DNA of 64,000 nt from RBG-13-68-16 sp050018455 (GTDB lineage Bacteria > Acidobacteriota > Thermoanaerobaculia > Thermoanaerobaculales > Thermoanaerobaculaceae), in NCBI GenBank assembly GCA_050018455.1, contig JBEKAA010000012.1, positions 1 to 64,000 of the forward strand. The letters are read 5' to 3'. Each line of letters starts with the position of its first letter. Position 1 is the stretch's first letter. Both the position numbers and the translations under genes were made by a program. This document shows, piece by piece, positions 59,257 through 64,000 of this stretch. A model generated the notes under the pieces. That model did no database searches. It had not been told where the DNA came from and saw only the letters and a list, made by a program, of their open reading frames with translations.

Positions 59257-59931
59257 TTACACCCCTCGGCCGCCGCCGAAGAGGTCGAGCTGCAGCCGTG
59301 GAGAGTACCGGAAAGAGTGCCGCAGGCACAGCTCGGCGACCACCCTCTGCCGCGTCGCGACTTCCGCGGCAGACCTCCCCTCCGGCATCAGGAGTACCCG
59401 TTCGGGTGACACCGAAATACGCTCCACCAGGGCCAGCACCTCGGGCATGTCGCCTTCGTCCCTCACCACGAACTTCAGCTGATGCTCCCGGTGGCGTCTC
59501 AGCAGGTTGAGCAGGGGCTTTGGGTCGGCGCGAAGGCTTCGGTGGCGAACCCGGAATCGGCCCTCCGGATCCGAGTTGGCGGTCTTGGGCGAGACCGACA
59601 GGAGTGCGCACTCGAACTCGGGGTCGATCGTTCCGGCCGTTTCCACCGTGATGTGGTGGCCGGCACCCGCCAGAGCTCGGGTCAGGGGCCCCAGCTCCCG
59701 CTGCAGGAGCGGCTCCCCACCCGTGACGACGATGTGACGACAGGCGGACGCCGCGGCCTCGGCGACCAGGTCCGCGACGGCACGGTGGCGGCCCTCGGGC
59801 CGCCACGAGGCGTACGGCGTGTCGCACCAGACGCACCGAAGGTTGCAGCCGGAGGTCCGGATGAAGAAAGAGGGCACCCCTGCCAGAATCCCCTCTCCCT
59901 GGATCGAGGTGAACGTCTCGGCGATGACCAT
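59257..59931 (-). CDS. queE: 7-carboxy-7-deazaguanine synthase
   Basis: A radical-SAM enzyme that forms CDG from carboxy-tetrahydropterin in queuosine synthesis; QueC (25.7 kb) then makes preQ0. The 224-residue protein has ETFTSIQGEGILAGVPSFFI, the cluster motif SGCNLRCVWCDTPYA (CxxxCxxC) and HIVVTGGEPLLQRE. The ATG at 59931 lies 2 bases after the ctaA stop and gives the usual start; homology does not extend upstream. A C-terminal extension of about 25 residues after the core (RLQLDLFGGGRG) is present. Confidence 0.94.
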   Translation of the reverse strand: MVIAETFTSIQGEGILAGVPSFFIRTSGCNLRCVWCDTPYASWRPEGRHRAVADLVAEAAASACRHIVVTGGEPLLQRELGPLTRALAGAGHHITVETAGTIDPEFECALLSVSPKTANSDPEGRFRVRHRSLRADPKPLLNLLRRHREHQLKFVVRDEGDMPEVLALVERISVSPERVLLMPEGRSAAEVATRQRVVAELCLRHSFRYSPRLQLDLFGGGRGV

Positions 59932-59933
59932 GG

Positions 59934-61262
59934 TTACGCGCGCCGCTCCGCGTCCGCTTCCGCCTGGACCAGCAACCGGCGGCTCCAGAGCGCCCCCATC
60001 ACCGAGCAACCTAGCAGCACCGAGCCGCACGCCTGATGCGCGGTGGTCAGCAGCACGTCCCAGCCGGGCCGCGGAACACCCTCGACCCGCAACTGGACCG
60101 CGAAGAACGCGAGGATCCCCAGCGACACCTGCACCGCCGCAACCGTCATGATGAGCCGTCCGAGGCGTTGCAGCAGCGGCTGTCCCTCATACAGCCCCCA
60201 CAGCCGCGAGCCGTGCAGCAACGCGAGCGCCAGGACGGCAACCGCGAACGTGATGTGAACCATGAGCCCGCGCGCCAGGTGGCGCTGAATCGCGCCGAGC
60301 AGGAGCTGAACTGCCACCGCTCCGACCAGCAGCAGCCCGAACACGTGCTCCGAGCCGGCGTGCGCCGAGGCGCGCGCGGGAACGCCCGAATTCCACGTCG
60401 TGGACGTGAGAACGGCGATCGCGACCACCAGCGCGAAGAACGCCGGGCCCAGCACGCCGTGCACGATCGCGAGCGTGATCGAGGGCGCCATCGCCTCCGG
60501 CGACGTGGACGCCGTGAAGCCGCCGGTCACCCGCAGGCCGCCCAGGATCCCCTGCACGATCACCGCCAGCACGGCGACCAGCGCGAGACGTTTCACCCGG
60601 CTGCGGCGGTCGGACCGGAGCAGGTGCGCCGCCAGCGCCACCGTGGTGAGTCCCACGAGGCTCCCGAACAGTCGGTGCGCGTGCTCGTAGTAGACGCCGC
60701 CGGTCATGCGCGACAACGGGTAGAGGAACATGTTGTAGCCGAACGAATTCGGCCAGTCGACGACCGAAAGCCCGGCCTTGTTGCCGGTGACGAAACCGCC
60801 CACAAGAAGTTGGAGAAGCGTGGCAGCGGCCGCCACACCTGCAAACGCCCCGGTCCAGTTGACGACCCGGGTATCACGTCTTCGGGTCGACCTGCCCGCG
60901 ATCGCCCCGGCAGCCGCGACCCCCGCGCCGAGCACCAGAGACCCCGGCAGCCACCAGAGCGCCGAGGGCACGACCTGGTTTGCCCGGTCTCCGCCCAGAA
61001 GGCTACCGAGGATGAGGAGGTTGATGGCGGAGGAGAGCAGCCCGGCCGCGAGCCCGCCGGTCCAGCCGCGGTCGGTCAGGCGGCCCGCGACGTATCCGCC
61101 CGCCGCGAGGCAGGCGAGCAGCCCGAGCCCCAACGCCCAGCTCGGCGCCGGCGCGGAAGGCATGCGGCAGACATAGCCGAGAAACCACATGGCGACGCTT
61201 GTCCCGAAGCCGAGGGTGAGGATGTCCCCCCTGCGCGAAACCGTCTGTGCTTTTGTCGCCAT
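59934..61262 (-). CDS. ctaA: Heme A synthase, COX15/CtaA
   Basis: Oxidises the methyl group of heme O to make heme A for aa3-type cytochrome oxidase. The 442-residue membrane protein has two four-helix halves with the heme ligands: YYEHAHRLFGSLVGL, LAIVHGVLGPAFFA, LMVHITFAVAVLALALLHGS and VLLTTAHQACGSVLLG. It carries an N-terminal extension of about 140 residues with roughly four extra hydrophobic segments before the CtaA core at FVTGNKAGLSVVDWPNSFGY. ATG at 61262 follows GGGAGG. ctaB is divergent, 225 bases away. Confidence 0.92.
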   Translation of the reverse strand: MATKAQTVSRRGDILTLGFGTSVAMWFLGYVCRMPSAPAPSWALGLGLLACLAAGGYVAGRLTDRGWTGGLAAGLLSSAINLLILGSLLGGDRANQVVPSALWWLPGSLVLGAGVAAAGAIAGRSTRRRDTRVVNWTGAFAGVAAAATLLQLLVGGFVTGNKAGLSVVDWPNSFGYNMFLYPLSRMTGGVYYEHAHRLFGSLVGLTTVALAAHLLRSDRRSRVKRLALVAVLAVIVQGILGGLRVTGGFTASTSPEAMAPSITLAIVHGVLGPAFFALVVAIAVLTSTTWNSGVPARASAHAGSEHVFGLLLVGAVAVQLLLGAIQRHLARGLMVHITFAVAVLALALLHGSRLWGLYEGQPLLQRLGRLIMTVAAVQVSLGILAFFAVQLRVEGVPRPGWDVLLTTAHQACGSVLLGCSVMGALWSRRLLVQAEADAERRA

Positions 61263-61487
61263 GGCGGACCTCCCTCGCGGCCGAGACCGTAGTATGAATT
61301 AGGCCGCGCCTGGCTTCCAGGGGTTCCGATCCGTCCGGCCGACGCCGGGGCTGCGGCCACCCTGAAGGGAATGCTGTACGACACCGATCGTTGTGGCACA
61401 AAGAACGGCGCCAGCCTCGGCCCGCTGTGTCAGAATGGCAGGCGCATCACAGGCAACAGCGAGGCTGGGACAGGCGGAGGCGGCAAG

Positions 61488-62435
61488 GTGTTCACGGCGA
61501 GAATTCGGATTGGCGCTCCCGGAGTGCGGCGCGCATGGGCCGGCCTCCGCGCCTACCCGGAGCTCACGAAGATCCGCCTGACCTCCCTCGTCGTGGCCAC
61601 CACGGCGGTCGGTTTCGTCATGGCCGGCGCCGTTCGCCCGCACCTCGCCCAGCTGGTCCAAACGCTGGTCGGCACCACGCTCGCGGCAGCCGGGGCCATG
61701 GCGCTGAACCAATACCTCGAGGCCGCGAGAGACGCCCGCATGAACAGGACGATGCATCGGCCTCTGCCGTCCGGAGTCATCACACCGCGCCATGCCCTCG
61801 TCTTCGGGCTCGTGGTGGCCACCGCGGGCCTCGTGATACTCGCGGCGTTCGCGAACCTCCTCACGGCCACCCTCGGCCTCACCGTCGTTCTCGTCTACAC
61901 GCTCGTCTACACGCCGCTCAAGCCGCGGTCCCCACTCTGCACCCTCGCGGGCGCGGTGTGCGGCGCGATCCCCCCCATGATGGGCTGGACGGCGGCCGGG
62001 GCCGGCCTCGGCTTCGGCGCCTGGCTCCTCGCCGGTGTGCTGTTCCTGTGGCAGATCCCGCACTTCCTCGCCCTCGCCTGGCTGTATCGCGAGGACTACG
62101 CGCGCGGCGGGTTCCGCATGCTTCCGGTCGTGGACGCGTCGGGGGGCGCCACCGGCCGGATGGCCGTGCTGTACTCGCTGGCCCTCGTCCCCGTCGGGAT
62201 CTTCGCGGCGCTCGGCGGCGTGACGGGTTGGAGGTTCGCCGCCGCCGCGCTCGCGCTCGGTTGCTGCCTGCTCGTCCTGTCATCACTGCTGGCCATACGC
62301 CGCACCGACGTTGTCGCCCGCAGGCTGTTCTTCGCCACCCTCGCCTACCTTCCGCTGCTCCTCGCCGCCATGGTCGCGGACCGCCTCCAACCGGCCGCGA
62401 ACCTCGCGGTCGCACTGCTCGCTCCGGGGCGATGA
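61488..62435 (+). CDS. ctaB: Heme O synthase (protoheme IX farnesyltransferase)
   Basis: Adds a farnesyl group to protoheme, providing heme O to CtaA. The 315-residue protein has the UbiA-family prenyl-binding motif NQYLEAARDARMNRTMHRPL (the N-x-x-x-A-x-D-x-x-M pattern), YTPLKPRSPLCTLAGAVCGA, and the second Asp region WLYREDYARGGFRML, with about nine membrane helices. The GTG at 61488 is chosen because GGAGG lies just upstream and the frame further upstream is unlike the family. Its stop overlaps the DUF3179 gene by 4 bases. Confidence 0.93.
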   Translation: MFTARIRIGAPGVRRAWAGLRAYPELTKIRLTSLVVATTAVGFVMAGAVRPHLAQLVQTLVGTTLAAAGAMALNQYLEAARDARMNRTMHRPLPSGVITPRHALVFGLVVATAGLVILAAFANLLTATLGLTVVLVYTLVYTPLKPRSPLCTLAGAVCGAIPPMMGWTAAGAGLGFGAWLLAGVLFLWQIPHFLALAWLYREDYARGGFRMLPVVDASGGATGRMAVLYSLALVPVGIFAALGGVTGWRFAAAALALGCCLLVLSSLLAIRRTDVVARRLFFATLAYLPLLLAAMVADRLQPAANLAVALLAPGR

Positions 62436-63514
62436 GCGACTCTCGACCAGCGCGGCAGGGGTCAATGAAGAGCGGCGGATGGGTTGTCGCCGCCGCAATC
62501 GCGGTAGCGACCATCGCGTTCGCCTTCCATGCCCGGGACCTCGTGCGCCACCGCGCCCGCCCGGTCGGTGACGGGCGTCGCGTCGAATCCTACGGTTTCT
62601 CGCTGACCTCGTGCCGCGTTCAGCGGGAGCTCATCGTCGCTTCGGGGATGCCCAAGGACGGATTCAAGGCACTCGTCGATCCGCCCGCATGGACGACCGC
62701 GCAAGCCGACGCCGCCACCACGAAATACTCGAAGTTCCTCGTCGCGGGCGACCGCGTGATAGGGCTCCAGCTGAACGGTCAAGCCCGCGCCTACCCGCTG
62801 CGCATGCTGGTCTGGCACGAGGTGGTCAACGACACCGTTGGAGGCGTCGCGGTTGCCGTCACGTACAACCCGCTGTGCGACAGCGCGGTCGCATTCCGCC
62901 GCGACGTCCGCGGGCAGCGGTTCGCGTTCGGCATGAGCGGCCTGCTGTACGACTCGAACCTGCTCATGTACGACCGCCAACCCGGAGCCAAGGGCGAGAG
63001 CCTGTGGAGCCAGCTCCTGTTCCGCGCCGTGGCCGGGCCAGCCGCGGCCGACGGGCTGGCACTCGATCTCCTCCCGATCTCCGTCGAGACGTGGGCCGAC
63101 TGGCGACGCGAACATCCCGAAACGACCGTGCTCGCCTCCGACCTGGAGATGGCGGAGCGGTACGCGAGCGACCCGTACACCAACTACTTCGGCTCCGACC
63201 AGTTGAGCTTCCCCGTGGGGCGGCTCCCCTCGCCCGCCGGCTGGCCGCTCAAGACGCCCGTCGTCGCGATCGGCGGGCCAGGCGGCTGGACCGCCTTCCC
63301 GTTCCCGGCGCTCGCGTCCGCGACCGGCTCCCTGACTTCGCCCCCCGCGCCGTGGACCGCGCTCGCCTCCGCGCTCAGCTATCGCGCCCAGGGACCGACC
63401 GTGGCAGTCGCCGCCGACGCCCTTCCCCCCGGCGCACGCGTCGTCTACGCGTCGTATTTCGCCTGGTATGCCACCCACTCGACCGACACGGAGTGGGTGG
63501 GCGCCGGGCGCTGA
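62432..63514 (+). CDS. DUF3179 domain-containing protein
   Basis: A protein of 360 residues with an N-terminal hydrophobic anchor (GWVVAAAIAVATIAFAF), probably facing the periplasm. The DUF3179 domain is recognisable from VAGDRVIGLQLNGQARAYPL, LVWHEVVNDTVGGVAVAVTY followed by NPLCDSAVAF (the conserved Cys), GLLYDSNLLMYDRQ and SLWSQLLFRAVAGPAA. The family is common in soil and marine bacteria and archaea without a known function. The ATG at 62432 overlaps ctaB by 4 bases, so a role in heme or oxidase assembly is possible but unproven. Confidence 0.83.
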   Translation: MSDSRPARQGSMKSGGWVVAAAIAVATIAFAFHARDLVRHRARPVGDGRRVESYGFSLTSCRVQRELIVASGMPKDGFKALVDPPAWTTAQADAATTKYSKFLVAGDRVIGLQLNGQARAYPLRMLVWHEVVNDTVGGVAVAVTYNPLCDSAVAFRRDVRGQRFAFGMSGLLYDSNLLMYDRQPGAKGESLWSQLLFRAVAGPAAADGLALDLLPISVETWADWRREHPETTVLASDLEMAERYASDPYTNYFGSDQLSFPVGRLPSPAGWPLKTPVVAIGGPGGWTAFPFPALASATGSLTSPPAPWTALASALSYRAQGPTVAVAADALPPGARVVYASYFAWYATHSTDTEWVGAGR

Positions 63515-63548
63515 TTGCCCGCGTTCGTTCGAGCCGGCCGGCCCGCCG

Positions 63549-64000
63549 TCAGGCCTTCGCGCGCGCCTCGCGCAGCCTCTTCAGGAACGGCTTGTGGAGG
63601 AAGCTGCTCTCGTCAAGTTTGCAGAGCCTCTCGAACATCGGCCTGGTGACCGTGAACGCGACGATCTCGGGCGGCAGCCACTGCCGCATCGCGATGTCGG
63701 TGGCGCCGATGATCGCCTGCGAAACGCCCGGGTCGGCGAAGAGCGGGAGCAGCTGCGAGCATCCGGATCCGAACGGCGCCAGCACCGGGGGCGGGTCGTC
63801 CGGCCCGCTGTCGTAGTTGGCGCCCAGGAGGAGAGCGGCGAGCTGATCGGGGTTGACGAAGAACGTCACGGTCTTGAGGAACTCGTACTGGCCCGGGCGC
63901 AATGGACCGATGAAGATGCTGCCGAACGCCGGGCGGTACAGCCTCCGGCGCTCGATCCACCGGCGCATGACGTCGCGCGAGCCCTTGAGCCCTTCCTTGT
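63549..64000 (-). CDS. DUF169-like protein (5' end outside window)
   Basis: The visible 150 residues are the C-terminal part of a gene that reads in from beyond 64000; the ATG at 63968 is internal, since the frame continues upstream as EGLKGSRDVMRRWIERRR. FGSIFIGPLRPGQYEFLKTV, FFVNPDQLAALLLGANYDSG, LAPFGSGCSQLLPLF and PEIVAFTVTRPMFERLCKLD resemble DUF169 / COG2043 proteins of unknown function, which have conserved cysteines in similar positions. No operon partner is seen; it converges on the DUF3179 gene. Confidence 0.7.
   Translation of the reverse strand, partial: KEGLKGSRDVMRRWIERRRLYRPAFGSIFIGPLRPGQYEFLKTVTFFVNPDQLAALLLGANYDSGPDDPPPVLAPFGSGCSQLLPLFADPGVSQAIIGATDIAMRQWLPPEIVAFTVTRPMFERLCKLDESSFLHKPFLKRLREARAKA

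Overview
The window is GC-rich, gene-dense chromosomal DNA from a diderm (Gram-negative-type) bacterium. Lipid A genes (lpxA, lpxD), an OmpH/Skp chaperone, a TonB-dependent receptor and a TolC-type channel show an outer membrane. Heme A synthesis genes (ctaA, ctaB) imply aerobic respiration. A receptor with a carboxypeptidase-regulatory domain, a YbjN protein and archaeal/Chloroflexi-type glycosyltransferases fit Acidobacteriota best, but that placement is inference; no rRNA is present. Many genes start with GTG or TTG and many neighbours overlap by 1-8 bases, so the operons are compact.

Layout. 1-650: the edge of an integron-type gene-cassette array, with one convincing attC site, one small cassette gene and a truncated second attC. 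678-4.35 kb: a PH-domain membrane protein, then the ompH-lpxD-fabZ-lpxA operon (minus strand). 4.5-8.1 kb: a very large transketolase fused to a phosphoglucose isomerase. 8.2-15.7 kb: envelope glycosylation, with two GT4 glycosyltransferases, a GtrB-like polyprenyl-phosphate transferase and the Agl23 (TIGR03663) and DUF2298 (TIGR03662) membrane proteins, interrupted by a plus-strand ybjN gene. 15.8-19.2 kb: a degenerate metallopeptidase-like protein, an adenosine-specific kinase and a LysE exporter. 19.4-23.8 kb: a GAF/HD-GYP protein, a small lipoprotein, an Hsp20 gene behind an HspR-type operator and with a frameshifted 5' end, and an acyl-CoA dehydrogenase. 23.8-33.6 kb: housekeeping (mutL, queC, nagZ, mutS, tsaB, rimI, a MshEN/GAF protein, an HU-like protein, an M50 protease). 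33.7-38.5 kb: dtd, murJ, ssb, a small zinc protein and an asparagine synthetase. 38.6-44.3 kb: a glycosyltransferase, a seven-repeat secreted protein, tRNA-Arg(CCU), acylphosphatase, pcm, surE, a nitroreductase and a PspC protein. 44.8 kb: a 42-residue lysine-rich histone-H1-like gene with a near-consensus promoter. 45.3-52.4 kb: a probable zinc-uptake region (TonB-dependent receptor, ZIP transporter, ZnuA and ZnuB without an ATPase, an outer-membrane porin-like protein and two small secreted Cys/His proteins). 52.6-59.2 kb: pyruvate kinase, then a marR-macA-macB-permease-tolC efflux operon. 59.3-64 kb: queE, ctaA, ctaB, a DUF3179 protein and a truncated DUF169 gene.

Several gene junctions, mostly convergent ones, carry locus-specific inverted arrays of short degenerate words; one (25.56-25.71 kb) has terminal inverted repeats and looks like a MITE. 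The features I would look at first are the cassette-array edge, the transketolase-PGI fusion, the HspR-like operator with the frameshifted hsp20, the doubly degenerate peptidase, the tiny histone-like gene and the zinc region lacking its ATPase.
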